DNA from: Clostridia bacterium
GTDB taxonomy: Bacteria > Bacillota > Clostridia > Christensenellales > Aristaeellaceae
Assembly: GCA_017519405.1 (NCBI GenBank)
Contig: JAFWSH010000023.1
Span: 62,001-126,000 of the forward strand
Length of the DNA stretch: 64,000 nucleotides
Direction of reading: 5' to 3'
This document shows positions 8,331 through 17,055 of this stretch, piece by piece (position 1 is the stretch's first letter; the number at the start of each line of letters is the position of its first letter). Position numbers and translations under genes: made by a program. The notes under the pieces were generated by a model. The model made no database searches and was not told the origin of the DNA. It was given only the letters and a program-made list of their open reading frames with translations.

Positions 8331-9764
8331 ATGGCCTGTGTGTTTGATACGGATATTCTGGTGATCGGCGCGGGGGTGGTGGGCTGCGGCGTGGCCCGGG
8401 TGCTCTCCCGGTGGCAGGGGCGCGTGCTGGTGGCGGAGCGGGCGGACGACGTGGCGGAGGGCGCCTCCAAGGCCAACAGCGGCCTGGTCCACGCCGGCTT
8501 CGACGCCAGGCCCGGCACGGAGAAGGCCCGGCTGAACGTCTTGGGCGCCCGGATGTACCCGGCGCTGTGCGCGGAGCTCTCCGTGCCCTACCGCCAGAGC
8601 GGCGCCCTGGTGGTGGCCTTCTCGGAGGCGGAGCGGGCCACCCTGGAGAAGCTGGGGCGCCAGGGGGAGGAGAACGGCGTCCCCGGGCTGCGGATCCTGG
8701 AGCGGGAGGAGCTGCTGGCCCTGGAGCCGGCCCTGAACCCGGCGGCGGTGTGCGCCCTGCTGGCCCCCTCCGCCGGCATCGTCAGCCCCTATGAGCTGGT
8801 GTATGCCCTGGCGGACCAGGCGGCCCTCAACGGGGTGTGCTTCGGCTTCGGGCTGGAGGTGACGTCCCTGCGCAGGGAGGGGGAGGGCTGGGTGGCCGCC
8901 ACCCCCCGGGGGGACATCGTCTGCCGGGCGGTGGTGAACTGCGCCGGCACGGACAGCGCCTTCCTCCACAACCAGGTGAGCGACAGGCCGCTGCACATCA
9001 CCCCCCGGCGTGGGGAGTACCACGTGCTGGACCATCCGGCCCGGCCCGTGTTCACCCACAGCGTGTTCCAGTGCCCCACCGCCATGGGCAAGGGCGTGCT
9101 GGTGACCCCCACAGTCCACGGGAACCTCCTCCTGGGCCCCACGGCGGAGGACATCCCCGACGGCCGGGACGTGGCCACCACCGCCGCCGGCCTGGCCCGG
9201 GCCCTGAAGGCCGCCTGCCTCACCTGGCCCGGTGCCTCCACCCGCACCGAGGTCACCAACTTCGCCGGCATCCGGGCCCACGAGGACGGGGGCGACTTTG
9301 TCATCGGGCAGGCGGCGCCGGGGTGCTGGGAGGCGGTGGGCATCGAGAGCCCCGGCCTCACCGCGGCCCCGGCCATCGCGGAGGAGCTGGGGGGCCAGGT
9401 GGCCCGGAGCCTGGGCCTGGCGCCCAAGACGGACTGGCAGCCCCTGCCGCCCCGGGAGAAGCCCTTCAACGAGATGACGGTGGAGGAGCAGGCGGAGGCG
9501 GTGAGGCGGAACCCCCTCCACGGCCAGCTGATCTGCCGCTGCGAGGTGGTGACGGAGGCGGAGATCCGCGCCGCCATCCGCCGGCCGGTGGGCGCCCGGA
9601 GCGTGGATGGCGTAAAACGCCGCTGCCGGGCGGGCATGGGCCGCTGCCAGGGCGGGTTCTGCGCCCCCCGGGTGGTGGAGATCCTGGCGGAGGAGCTGGG
9701 GGTACCCATGACGGAGATCACCAAGGGCAGCGGGGACAGCCGGATGCTGACGGGGAGGATATGA
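8331..9764 (+). CDS. FAD-dependent glycerol-3-phosphate dehydrogenase-like oxidoreductase (GlpA-type) with BFD [2Fe-2S] domain
   Basis: 477 residues. The N-terminal FAD-binding pattern is VIGAGVVGCGVARVL, continuing as a DAO-family oxidase, and the C-terminal about 70 residues hold a BFD-type iron-sulfur motif with cysteines in LICRCEV and KRRCRAGMGRCQGGFC. In Clostridia such proteins oxidise glycerol-3-phosphate or a related 2-hydroxy compound together with the next two gene products. ATG at 8331 follows GGAACGGAGG; the upstream in-frame extension would start inside the promoter. Overlaps or abuts the next gene by ATGA. Precise substrate not proven. Confidence 0.85.
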   Translation: MACVFDTDILVIGAGVVGCGVARVLSRWQGRVLVAERADDVAEGASKANSGLVHAGFDARPGTEKARLNVLGARMYPALCAELSVPYRQSGALVVAFSEAERATLEKLGRQGEENGVPGLRILEREELLALEPALNPAAVCALLAPSAGIVSPYELVYALADQAALNGVCFGFGLEVTSLRREGEGWVAATPRGDIVCRAVVNCAGTDSAFLHNQVSDRPLHITPRRGEYHVLDHPARPVFTHSVFQCPTAMGKGVLVTPTVHGNLLLGPTAEDIPDGRDVATTAAGLARALKAACLTWPGASTRTEVTNFAGIRAHEDGGDFVIGQAAPGCWEAVGIESPGLTAAPAIAEELGGQVARSLGLAPKTDWQPLPPREKPFNEMTVEEQAEAVRRNPLHGQLICRCEVVTEAEIRAAIRRPVGARSVDGVKRRCRAGMGRCQGGFCAPRVVEILAEELGVPMTEITKGSGDSRMLTGRI

Positions 9765-9766
9765 GC

Positions 9767-11017
9767 ATGAAGGAGATCAGGAAATCCCTGGTGATCGTGG
9801 GCGGCGGCCCGGCGGGCCTGGCGGCGGGGATCGCGGCCCGGGAGGCCGGGGTGGAGGACCTGGTGATCCTGGAGCGGGAGCAGGAGGCGGGGGGCATCCT
9901 CCGCCAGTGCATCCACAACGGCTTCGGCCTGCACCGCCACGGGGAGGAGCTCACCGGGCCGGAGTACGCCGCCCGGGACATCGAGCGCGCCCGGGAACTG
10001 GGCCTGGACATCCGCTGCGGCACCACGGTGCTCAGCGTGGAGGAAAACCGCCGGGTGACCTGTGTCTCCCGGCAGGAAGGCCTCACCGTGTATGCGGCGG
10101 GGGCGGTGATCCTGGCCATGGGCTGCCGGGAGCGGCCCCGGGGCGCCCTGGGCACGCCGGGCACCCGCTGCGCCGGGGTCTACACCGCCGGCGCCGCCCA
10201 GAAGTTCGTGAACCTGGAGGGCCTGATGCCCGGGCGGCGGGTGGTGATCCTGGGCTCCGGCGACATCGGGCTGATCATGGCCCGGCGCATGACCCTGCAG
10301 GGGGCGCAGGTGCTGGCCTGCGTGGAGCTGATGCCCTACTCCTCCGGATTGAACCGCAACATCGTCCAGTGCCTGGAGGACTACGGCATCCCCCTGTACC
10401 TGAGGCACACGGTGATCGACATCCGGGGCCGGGAGCGCCTCACCGGCGTCACCGTGGCGGAGGTGGACGATCAGAGGAAGCCCATCCCCGGCACGGAGAT
10501 GGACTTCGACTGCGACACCCTGCTGCTCTCCGTGGGCCTGATCCCGGAGAACGAACTCTCGGTGCGGGCGGGGGTGGCCCTCTCCCCGGCCACCTCCGGC
10601 GCGGTGGTGGACGACACCCTCCAGACCAGCGTCCCGGGGATCTTCGCCTGCGGCAATGTGCTCCACGTCCACGACCTGGTGGACTATGTGTCGGAGGAGA
10701 GCTTCCACGCGGGGCGGGCCGCGGCGGCCTTCCTGCGGGGGGAGGACGCCGGCGGGGAGACCCTGGCGGTGCTGGACGGGGAGGGGGTCCGGGGCGTGGT
10801 GCCTCAGCGGCTCCACCCGGGCCGGGACGTGACCCTGATGTTCCGCCCCGCGGGGGTCTACAAAAACGCCGCCGTCACCGTGAAGGCCGGCGGCGTGGAG
10901 CTGGCCCGGAAGAAGGCCCTGGTCTTCACCCCCGGCGAGATGGCCGTCCTGCCCCTGAAGGGGGAGAAGACCGCCGGCCTCACCGGCGCCATCACCGTGA
11001 GCATGGAGGTGCAATAA
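9767..11017 (+). CDS. NAD(P)/FAD-dependent oxidoreductase (GlpB-like partner)
   Basis: 416 residues with two dinucleotide-binding motifs: IVGGGPAGLAAGIA for FAD near the N-terminus and VILGSGDIGLIMARRM near the middle, plus the terminal FAD block GIFACGNVLHVHDLVDYV. This is a pyridine nucleotide-disulfide-type fold without an obvious redox disulfide. It follows the GlpA-like gene with overlapping signals. GGAGG at 9754-9758 is 8 nt from ATG 9767 but only 2 nt from ATG 9761, so I prefer 9767. Likely carries electrons from the first subunit to NAD(P)+ or quinone; inferred from context. Confidence 0.85.
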   Translation: MKEIRKSLVIVGGGPAGLAAGIAAREAGVEDLVILEREQEAGGILRQCIHNGFGLHRHGEELTGPEYAARDIERARELGLDIRCGTTVLSVEENRRVTCVSRQEGLTVYAAGAVILAMGCRERPRGALGTPGTRCAGVYTAGAAQKFVNLEGLMPGRRVVILGSGDIGLIMARRMTLQGAQVLACVELMPYSSGLNRNIVQCLEDYGIPLYLRHTVIDIRGRERLTGVTVAEVDDQRKPIPGTEMDFDCDTLLLSVGLIPENELSVRAGVALSPATSGAVVDDTLQTSVPGIFACGNVLHVHDLVDYVSEESFHAGRAAAAFLRGEDAGGETLAVLDGEGVRGVVPQRLHPGRDVTLMFRPAGVYKNAAVTVKAGGVELARKKALVFTPGEMAVLPLKGEKTAGLTGAITVSMEVQ

Positions 11018-11018
11018 C

Positions 11019-11375
11019 ATGGCGGAGCGGATCATCACCTGCATCAACTGCCCCATGGGCTGCCGCATGACCGTCACCCTGGACGGGGCCGGGGAAGTGC
11101 TGGCCGTGGCGGGGAACACCTGCAAGCGGGGGGAGAAGTACGCGCGGCAGGAGGTCACCGCCCCGGTGCGGATGGTCACCGCCGTGGTGCCGGTGGCGGG
11201 CAGCCCCTGTCCCCTGTCGGTGAAAACCCGGGAGCCCATCCCCAAGGAGAAAATCTTCCCCTGCATGGAGGCCCTGCGGAGCCTGCAGCTGACCCTGCCC
11301 ATCGCGGCGGGGGACGTGGTGCTCCCGGACGTGTGCGGCACGGGCATCGACGTGATCGCCACCCGGTCGCTGTGA
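11019..11375 (+). CDS. DUF1667 domain protein
   Basis: 118 residues. The N-terminus carries CINCPMGCRM and then GNTCKRGEKYA, a CxxCxxxC...C arrangement resembling the iron-sulfur leader of molybdopterin enzymes, followed by the DUF1667 block PLSVKTREPIPKEKIF. This small protein regularly accompanies the two FAD oxidoreductases in Clostridia and is probably an iron-sulfur electron-transfer subunit. It starts 1 nt after the preceding stop, so translation is likely coupled. Confidence 0.85.
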   Translation: MAERIITCINCPMGCRMTVTLDGAGEVLAVAGNTCKRGEKYARQEVTAPVRMVTAVVPVAGSPCPLSVKTREPIPKEKIFPCMEALRSLQLTLPIAAGDVVLPDVCGTGIDVIATRSL

Positions 11376-11389
11376 AAGGAGGAAACTGC

Positions 11390-12013
11390 ATGAAGCGCAT
11401 CACGGCCCTGGTGCTGGCCCTGTGCCTGGCCCTGACCGCCGCCTGGACTGCGGCGGAGGAGCTCCCGGCGGAGGTCCGGGGCACCGTATCGGACGGCATC
11501 TACACCAACAAAATACTGGGCTTCGGCTTCCGGGCGGAGGGCTGGGTCTTCCTCACCCAGGAGGCCTTGGACGAAAACCGGGAGCGGTTCAACCGCGCCC
11601 TGGGTCTGGAGGACAGGCTGGTCATCGCGGACAGCGGCGCCACCATCCTCTCGGCCAGTCTCCCGGGCTATCAGGACAGCGTCAGTGTCATGGCTTACGA
11701 CCTGGGCGAGGACGCGCCCTTCTACGAGGACCTGGGGGAGGAGGGCATCATGGCGGCCATGCAGGACCCCTTCCGGGAGAACCTGGCCGCCGGTTACACC
11801 GTGCACGCCTTCGGGATGGAGGACATCAGCATCAACGGCTATGAGCTGCCCTGCATCCGGGCGGAGGTCAGCGATTCCAACCTCTTGTACATGACGCATT
11901 TCGCCCTGGTCCGCACCTGCTTTGTCTCCGAAAACTACCTGGTGGTGCTGGAGGCACATGCGGACACCCCGGAGGGCGCCCTGGACGCCCTGCGGCACAT
12001 CTACTGGCTGTGA
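11390..12013 (+). CDS. Small secreted protein of unknown function
   Basis: 207 residues with a clear Sec signal (1-21, cleavage after TAAWTAA). The mature part is a compact alpha/beta sequence without cysteines or recognised motifs; a DNLLYMTHFALVRTCF-like strand pattern near the end resembles small lipocalin/NTF2-like extracytoplasmic proteins, but I do not assign a family. AAAGGAGG lies at a good distance before ATG 11390, 14 nt after the DUF1667 stop, so it is probably the last gene of the oxidoreductase operon. Confidence 0.75.
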   Translation: MKRITALVLALCLALTAAWTAAEELPAEVRGTVSDGIYTNKILGFGFRAEGWVFLTQEALDENRERFNRALGLEDRLVIADSGATILSASLPGYQDSVSVMAYDLGEDAPFYEDLGEEGIMAAMQDPFRENLAAGYTVHAFGMEDISINGYELPCIRAEVSDSNLLYMTHFALVRTCFVSENYLVVLEAHADTPEGALDALRHIYWL

Positions 12014-12043
12014 ACCTGTCCCGTCCGGGCCGGGAACCTCCTC

Positions 12044-12157
12044 CACCGCAAGCGGTCCCCCTTCCCCTGCCAGGGGAAGGCAAAAGTAAGCGCGCCAACC
12101 AAAAGCCTTCCCCTCCCAGGGGAAGGTGTCCGTGCTGGCACGGACGGATGAGGTCGT
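12044..12157. repeat. Interspersed hairpin repeats, copy A (types 3 and 1)
   Basis: Type 3 (12044-12090) contains ACCGCAAGCGGT and CCCCTGCCAGGGG hairpins. Type 1 (12099-12157) contains CTTCCCCTCCCAGGGGAAG and GTCCGTGCTGGCACGGAC, ending GATGAGGTCGT. The same units recur near 17.9, 25.2 and 44.5 kb, always in intergenic DNA. They could fold in RNA and end or stabilise transcripts. Confidence 0.85.
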
Positions 12158-12244
12158 CCTCCGCCCAAACGAAAATCCCCCCACCCCGCCAACCGGCCTT
12201 CATGGAAAGCCGCGGGCGGAGCGGGGGGAATTCAGTTCAGGGGA

Positions 12245-13510
12245 TCAGCGGCCCTTGGGGGCGCTCCAGTCATAGCCGTGCTGATTGATGCTCAGGTGAC
12301 GGGGCAGGCCGGCCACCATCATGGGATTGTAGTGGCCCTGGATCAGGGGGCGCACATAGTCCAGGAAGGCCTCGGTGACATAGGTGCCGTCCTCGGAGAT
12401 CCACTCCCGGGGGACCACCTTCTCGTCGTTGGCGATACGGTGGACGTCGTAGACGCCGGTGGTGCTCTGGTAGGGGTCGTCGGAGACCCGCTCGATAACC
12501 ACCATGACGCCGGAGGCGCCCTCGTCGGCCGCCTTCACGGTGGCGCCGCCTACGTTGAAGGCCTCGTCCACGTCCACGCGGCTGGCCATGTGGGCCGCGG
12601 CGCGCTGGAGGGTGGACAGCTCGATGGCCCGGGTCTTGCAGCCCAGCTCACCGTTGATCACATGGGCCAGGTAGGAGGCGGTGCCGGTCATCTGGATGTG
12701 GCCGAAGGCGTCCTTGGAGGCGTTGGAGGTGGCCAGCTCGCACACATACTTGCCGTCCTCGGTCTTGATGCCCTCGGACACCACAGCCACCACCACGTCC
12801 TTCTCCTCCAGGAGCTGCTTCACCTTCGCCACGAAGTTCTCGGTGCTGAAGGGCATCTCGGGCAGGTAGATCAGGTCGGGGCCCGCGCAGTCCTCGCAGG
12901 CGGACAGGCCGGCGGCGCCGGTGAGCCAGCCCGCGTTGCGGCCCATGATCTCCACGATGGTCACGTTCTTCTTCTTGTAGGAGAAGCCCATGGCGTCGCA
13001 GATGATCTCCTTGATGGAGGTGGCGATGTACTTGGCCGCGCTGCCGAAGCCCGGGGTGTGGTCGGTGATGGCCAGGTCGTTGTCGATGGTCTTGGGGCAG
13101 CCCACGAACTTCTGGCGGGCGCCGGTGAGCAGGGAGTAGTCATACAGCTTGCGGATGGTGTCCATGGAGTCGTTGCCGCCGATGTAGATGAACACCTCGA
13201 TGTTCAGCTTGTCCAGCAGCTCGAAAATGCGCTCATAGACCGCCCGGTCCTCGTGGATCTCCGGCAGCTTGTAGCGGCAGGTGCCCAGGAAGGCGGAGGG
13301 GGTGCGCTTGAGCAGCTCCAGGTCCAGCTCGTTGCGGATGAAGTCGGACATGTCGATGTACTGCTCATCCATGAAGCCCTGGATGCCGTAGCGCATGCCG
13401 TAGACCTTGTTGAAGCCGCGCTCCATCGCGGTCTTGAACACGCCCGCGAGGCTGGAGTTGATGACGGCCGTGGGGCCGCCGGACTGACCGACGAGAACGT
13501 TACCCTTCAT
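12245..13510 (-). CDS. pfp: Pyrophosphate-dependent 6-phosphofructokinase
   Basis: 421 residues. GGNDSMD replaces the GGDGS of ATP-dependent enzymes and PKTIDND carries the lysine diagnostic of PPi use. Further PFK blocks are MGRNAGWLTG and the sugar-phosphate site near RAIELSTLQRAAAH. The enzyme interconverts fructose-6-phosphate and fructose-1,6-bisphosphate with PPi, saving ATP in glycolysis. It lies 75 nt downstream of purA on the same strand; adenylosuccinate metabolism and PPi turnover may simply share a promoter. Start supported by the MKGNVLVGQSGGPT opening. Confidence 0.92.
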   Translation of the reverse strand: MKGNVLVGQSGGPTAVINSSLAGVFKTAMERGFNKVYGMRYGIQGFMDEQYIDMSDFIRNELDLELLKRTPSAFLGTCRYKLPEIHEDRAVYERIFELLDKLNIEVFIYIGGNDSMDTIRKLYDYSLLTGARQKFVGCPKTIDNDLAITDHTPGFGSAAKYIATSIKEIICDAMGFSYKKKNVTIVEIMGRNAGWLTGAAGLSACEDCAGPDLIYLPEMPFSTENFVAKVKQLLEEKDVVVAVVSEGIKTEDGKYVCELATSNASKDAFGHIQMTGTASYLAHVINGELGCKTRAIELSTLQRAAAHMASRVDVDEAFNVGGATVKAADEGASGVMVVIERVSDDPYQSTTGVYDVHRIANDEKVVPREWISEDGTYVTEAFLDYVRPLIQGHYNPMMVAGLPRHLSINQHGYDWSAPKGR

Positions 13511-13545
13511 GATGTTGCCTCATTTCTTTTTTTCTGTATGTCCAT

Positions 13546-13563
13546 TGGCCGCCGGGGCGGCCA
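13546..13563 (-). other. Hairpin in purA-pfp spacer
   Basis: Perfect inverted repeat TGGCCGCC-GG-GGCGGCCA between purA and pfp. No U-tract follows on the minus strand, so it is more likely a processing or stability element than a full terminator. Confidence 0.4.
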
Positions 13564-13585
13564 GGGCACGCGGGGAAGGCCGGGC

Positions 13586-14857
13586 TCAGCCGCGGCGGAT
13601 GATGCTGTGGCGCTCGGGGCCCACGGAGATCCACTTGATGATGCAGCCTACGCTGTCCTCAATGCGCTTGACGTAGTTCTGGGCGGCCTCCGGCAGGTCC
13701 CACCAGTTGCGCACGCCGGTGATGTCGCACTTCCAGCCCGGCATGGTCTCGAAGACGGGCTCGCAGCGGCTCAGGATGGAGGGGAAGGGCATCTCGTCGA
13801 TCTCCACCCCGTTGAGGCGGTAGCGGGTGCACAGCGGGATCTCGTCCAGCTCGCTGAGGACGTCCAGCTTGGTCAGGGCGATCTCGGTGGCGTTCTGGAC
13901 CCGGACGCCGTAGCGGGTGGCCACCAGGTCGATGGGGCCAACCCGGTGGGGCAGGTGGCCGTATTCCCGGCCGATCTGCCGCAGGTGCTCCGCCTCGTCC
14001 CCGAAGAGCTCGCAGACGAAGGGGCCCGCGCCCACGCAGCTGGAGTAGGCCTTCACCACGCCGATGATCCGGCCCACCCGGGCCCGGGGCAGCCCCGACC
14101 CGATGGGCGCGTAGGCCGCCAGCACGTTGGAGGAGGTGGTGAAGGGGTAGATGCCGTAGTCCAGGTCCCGCAGGGCGCCCAGCTGGCCTTCAAAGAGGAT
14201 GCGCTTGTGGTTCCACAGGGCGTCCGCCAGGTAGGAGCCGGTGTTGCGGATGTAGGGCACCAGCGGCTCGCAGTAGGTCTTCACCCAGTTGTTGATCTCC
14301 TCCTCCGTCTCGGCCTCGTCGCCGTAGACGCCGGTGAGGATCAGGTTTTTCCACTCCAGCAGGTCGTGCAGGTGCTGCCGGAGCACGTCCGGATAGAACA
14401 GCTCCCCGGCCAGAATGGTCTTCTTGGCGTATTTGTCGGAATAGAAGGGGGCGATGCCCTTGCGGGTGGTGTCCAGCTTCTTGTCCTTGAGCCGGGCCTC
14501 CTCCAGGGCGTCCAGGCGGCGGTGCCAGGGCATGAGCAGGGAGGCCCGCTCGCTGATCATCACGTTGTCCGGGCTGATGTCCACGCCCTTGCCCCGCAGG
14601 GTCTCGATCTCCCGGGTCAGGTGCTCGGGATCCAGGGCCATGCCGTTACCCAGGATGTTCATCACGTTGGGGCGGAACACGCCGGAGGGCAGCAGGTGCA
14701 GCATGAACTCGCCGTACTGATTCACAATGGTGTGGCCGGCGTTGCCGCCGCCCTGGTAGCGGCACACAATGTCAAAGTCCTCCGTGAGCAGGTCCACCAT
14801 GCGGCCCTTGCCCTCGTCTCCCCAGTTGATGCCCACGATTGCGGTGCACGTATCCAT
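13586..14857 (-). CDS. purA: Adenylosuccinate synthase
   Basis: 423 residues. The GTP/IMP-binding opening is NWGDEGKGRMVD and the RYQGGGNAGHT block follows; further landmarks are GLPRARVGRIIGVVKAY, GVRVQNATEIALTKLDVL and the C-terminal VGPERHSII. The enzyme makes adenylosuccinate from IMP, aspartate and GTP, the first committed step to AMP. The start ATG at 14855-14857 has AAGGTGG upstream; the longer in-frame reading begins upstream of the transcription start and is rejected. A near-consensus promoter and a 112-nt leader lie ahead of it. Confidence 0.93.
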   Translation of the reverse strand: MDTCTAIVGINWGDEGKGRMVDLLTEDFDIVCRYQGGGNAGHTIVNQYGEFMLHLLPSGVFRPNVMNILGNGMALDPEHLTREIETLRGKGVDISPDNVMISERASLLMPWHRRLDALEEARLKDKKLDTTRKGIAPFYSDKYAKKTILAGELFYPDVLRQHLHDLLEWKNLILTGVYGDEAETEEEINNWVKTYCEPLVPYIRNTGSYLADALWNHKRILFEGQLGALRDLDYGIYPFTTSSNVLAAYAPIGSGLPRARVGRIIGVVKAYSSCVGAGPFVCELFGDEAEHLRQIGREYGHLPHRVGPIDLVATRYGVRVQNATEIALTKLDVLSELDEIPLCTRYRLNGVEIDEMPFPSILSRCEPVFETMPGWKCDITGVRNWWDLPEAAQNYVKRIEDSVGCIIKWISVGPERHSIIRRG

Positions 14858-14975
14858 TGTCCATCCACCTTTCGGTCTGTTCCGGCCCCTTCGGCCTGAT
14901 CCGGCTTCCAAGTCTGTTCCGGCCGCCATGCCGGAGCCGGCGCCGGTCTGCGCCGACAAAACCCCATCATGGGCA

Positions 14976-15004
14976 ATTATACCGCTGATGCCGCGGCTTG
15001 TCAA
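14976..15004 (-). promoter_or_regulatory. Consensus sigma-A promoter of purA
   Basis: Minus-strand TTGACA (14999-15004), 17-nt spacer, TATAAT (14976-14981). Transcript start near 14969 gives a leader of about 112 nt in which I see no recognised purine riboswitch. Confidence 0.85.
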
Positions 15005-15016
15005 CAAATATTCTTG

Positions 15017-15064
15017 CCCGCCAAAGTACCCGCCCAAAAACCCGCCCAAAAACCCACCAGAAAT
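15017..15064. repeat. Four tandem 12-bp repeats between purA and rpsB
   Basis: Units CCCGCCAAAGTA, CCCGCCCAAAAA, CCCGCCCAAAAA and CCCACCAGAAAT follow each other without gaps, immediately upstream of the purA -35 and upstream of the rpsB promoter. Period is close to one helical turn, suggesting a protein-binding array or upstream promoter element. Confidence 0.7.
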
Positions 15065-15066
15065 AC

Positions 15067-15095
15067 TTGCAAATCTTACAAATCTGTGATAGACT
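15067..15095 (+). promoter_or_regulatory. Promoter of rpsB-tsf
   Basis: TTGCAA (15067-15072), 17-nt spacer, TAGACT (15090-15095), leaving a GC-rich leader of about 110 nt before rpsB that could hold an S2 autoregulatory structure. Confidence 0.6.
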
Positions 15096-15212
15096 GCATA
15101 AGACTACGCACCTCTGCCCTGCGGGCGCTTGTGCCGGAGGCCGGATCTCAGCCGGCGGCCGGTGGCGGACCGTGAAACGGCAGGGGGTGGAAGCAACAAG
15201 GAGGAAGAACCC

Positions 15213-15944
15213 ATGGCAGTCATTTCCATGAAACAGCTGCTGGAAGCCGGTGTCCATTTCGGCCACCAGACCCGCCGCTGGAACCCGAAGATGGCGCAGT
15301 ACATCTTCACCGAGCGCAACGGCATCTACATCATCGATCTGCAGAAGACGGTGAAGAAGGTGGACGAGGCCTATGCCTTCGTGCGCGACGTCGCCATGAG
15401 CGGCAAGACCGTGCTCTTCGTGGGCACCAAGAAGCAGGCCCAGGAGTCCATCCGCTCCGAGGCTGAGCGCTGCAACATGTACTACGTCAACAACCGCTGG
15501 CTGGGCGGCATGCTGACCAACTTCACCACCATCCGCACCCGGGTGGAGCGGCTGAACCAGATCGACCGCATGGAGCAGAACGGCCAGCTGGAAGTCCTGC
15601 CCAAGAAGGAAGTCGCCAAGCTGATGCACGAGCGGGAGAAGCTGCAGGAGAACCTGGGCGGCATCCGCGAGATGAAGAAGCTCCCCGGCTGCCTGTTCGT
15701 GGTGGATCCCCGCAAGGAGCACATCGCCGTGTCCGAGGCCCGGAAGCTGGGCATCCCGATCGTGGGCATCGTGGACACCAACTGCGATCCCGACGAGATC
15801 GACTATGTCATCCCCGGCAATGACGACGCCATCCGCGCCGTGAAGCTCATCGCCGGCAAGATGGCCGACGCCGTGCTGGAAGGCAAGCAGGGCGAGCAGG
15901 CCGAGCCCGAGGCCGCTGAGGCTGAGGAAGCCCCGGAGGCGTAA
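15213..15944 (+). CDS. rpsB: 30S ribosomal protein S2
   Basis: 243 residues. The S2 landmarks are present in order: [22 protein letters not shown], the [16 protein letters not shown] block, [15 protein letters not shown] and the C-terminal [26 protein letters not shown]. The tail is Glu/Ala-rich, as is common. ATG 15213 is preceded by AAGGAGGAAG; the upstream in-frame reading is leader. It precedes tsf in the standard bacterial order. Confidence 0.97.
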   Translation: MAVISMKQLLEAGVHFGHQTRRWNPKMAQYIFTERNGIYIIDLQKTVKKVDEAYAFVRDVAMSGKTVLFVGTKKQAQESIRSEAERCNMYYVNNRWLGGMLTNFTTIRTRVERLNQIDRMEQNGQLEVLPKKEVAKLMHEREKLQENLGGIREMKKLPGCLFVVDPRKEHIAVSEARKLGIPIVGIVDTNCDPDEIDYVIPGNDDAIRAVKLIAGKMADAVLEGKQGEQAEPEAAEAEEAPEA

Positions 15945-15956
15945 GCTGTATCCCCC

Positions 15957-16001
15957 ATGCAGGCGCGTTTCCGGCCGTGGCTGAGAAGCCGCCTGCATTT
16001 T
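15957..16001 (+). terminator. Hairpin with U-tract between rpsB and tsf
   Basis: Stem ATGCAGGCG/CGCCTGCAT followed by TTTT, with a long (24-nt) loop. Probably a partial terminator or processing site that lowers tsf relative to rpsB. Confidence 0.5.
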
Positions 16002-16029
16002 CCATGAAACAGACAAGGAGAGATGAAAC

Positions 16030-16956
16030 ATGGCTGAGATTACCGCTGCCCTGGTGAAAGAGCTGCGCGAGCGTACCAGCGCCGGCATGATGGATTGCAA
16101 AAAAGCGCTGATCGCCGCCGAAGGCGACATGGACAAGGCCATTGACTGGCTGCGGGAGAAGGGCCTGGCCCAGGCGGCCAAGAAGGCCAGCCGCATCGCC
16201 GCCGAGGGCGTGGTGGCCAAGTATGTGAGCCCCTGCGGCTGCACCGGCGTCATCGTGGAGGTCAACTGCGAGACCGACTTCGTGGCCAAGACCGACAACT
16301 TCCTGAACTTCGCCAACAACGTGGCCAAGCACATCGCCAAGGCGAACCCCGCCGACGTGGACGAGCTGATGGCCCAGAAGTTTGTGGACGACGAGAGCAA
16401 GACCATCTCCGACCTGGTGTCCGAGGCCACCGTGGCCATCGGTGAGAAGATCTCCGTCCGCCGCTTTGTCCGCTTCAAGAGCGAGGGCGTCGTGGACGCC
16501 TACATCCACCTGGGCGGCAAGGTGGGCGTGCTGGTGGAGGTCGCCACCGACGAGACCGGCAAGGCCAGCGACGCCGTGAAGCAGTTCGCCCATGACCTGG
16601 CCCTGCAGGTGGCCGCCGCCAAGCCCGAGGCCGTCCGCCGCGAGGAAGTGGACGCCACCAAGCTGGAGAAGGAGAAGGAAATCCAGCGCGCCAAGGCCCT
16701 GGAGGCCGGCAAGCCCGAGAAGATCGTGGAGAAGATCGTGGAGGGCCAGATTCAGAAGTACTACAAGGAAGTCTGCCTCCTGGAGCAGGCCTTCGTGAAG
16801 GATCCCGACAAGAACATCACCCAGCTGATGAACGAGATCGCCAAGGCTGTCGGCTGCAAGCTGGACGTGGTGCGCTTTGCCCGCTTCGAGCGCGGCGAGG
16901 GCATCGAGAAGCGCAAGGACGACCTGGCCGGCGAGATCGCGGCGATGATGAAGTAA
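16030..16956 (+). CDS. tsf: Translation elongation factor Ts
   Basis: 308 residues. It has the N-terminal UBA-like block [20 protein letters not shown], then the core [15 protein letters not shown] that contacts EF-Tu, and the C-terminal [17 protein letters not shown] motif. EF-Ts recycles EF-Tu from GDP to GTP form. Good AAGGAG site seven to eight bases before ATG. A hairpin follows the stop. Confidence 0.97.
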   Translation: MAEITAALVKELRERTSAGMMDCKKALIAAEGDMDKAIDWLREKGLAQAAKKASRIAAEGVVAKYVSPCGCTGVIVEVNCETDFVAKTDNFLNFANNVAKHIAKANPADVDELMAQKFVDDESKTISDLVSEATVAIGEKISVRRFVRFKSEGVVDAYIHLGGKVGVLVEVATDETGKASDAVKQFAHDLALQVAAAKPEAVRREEVDATKLEKEKEIQRAKALEAGKPEKIVEKIVEGQIQKYYKEVCLLEQAFVKDPDKNITQLMNEIAKAVGCKLDVVRFARFERGEGIEKRKDDLAGEIAAMMK

Positions 16957-16965
16957 GCCCTGTCA

Positions 16966-16998
16966 AACTCCTCTGGGTGGACGCCACTCAGAGGAGTT
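16966..16998 (+). terminator. Hairpin after tsf
   Basis: Stem AACTCCTCT(G)GGTGG/CCACTCAGAGGAGTT directly downstream of tsf. The following TATAGTATTGTG is only partly U-rich, so termination efficiency is uncertain. Confidence 0.55.
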
Positions 16999-17055
16999 AT
17001 AGTATTGTGTAATCAGAGTATCGGCGAGACATACCACCAGTACGGAGGATTCATC

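Noticed and set aside
8837-9766. Reading the GlpB-like gene from far upstream (8837) as a 726-residue protein
   Set aside because: The added N-terminus lies in another frame of the GlpA-like gene and is Gly/Arg/Pro-rich; the true start follows GGAGG at 9754.
15017-15064. CRISPR-like array
   Set aside because: Units are 12 bp and directly abutting, with no unique spacers; no cas genes occur in the window.
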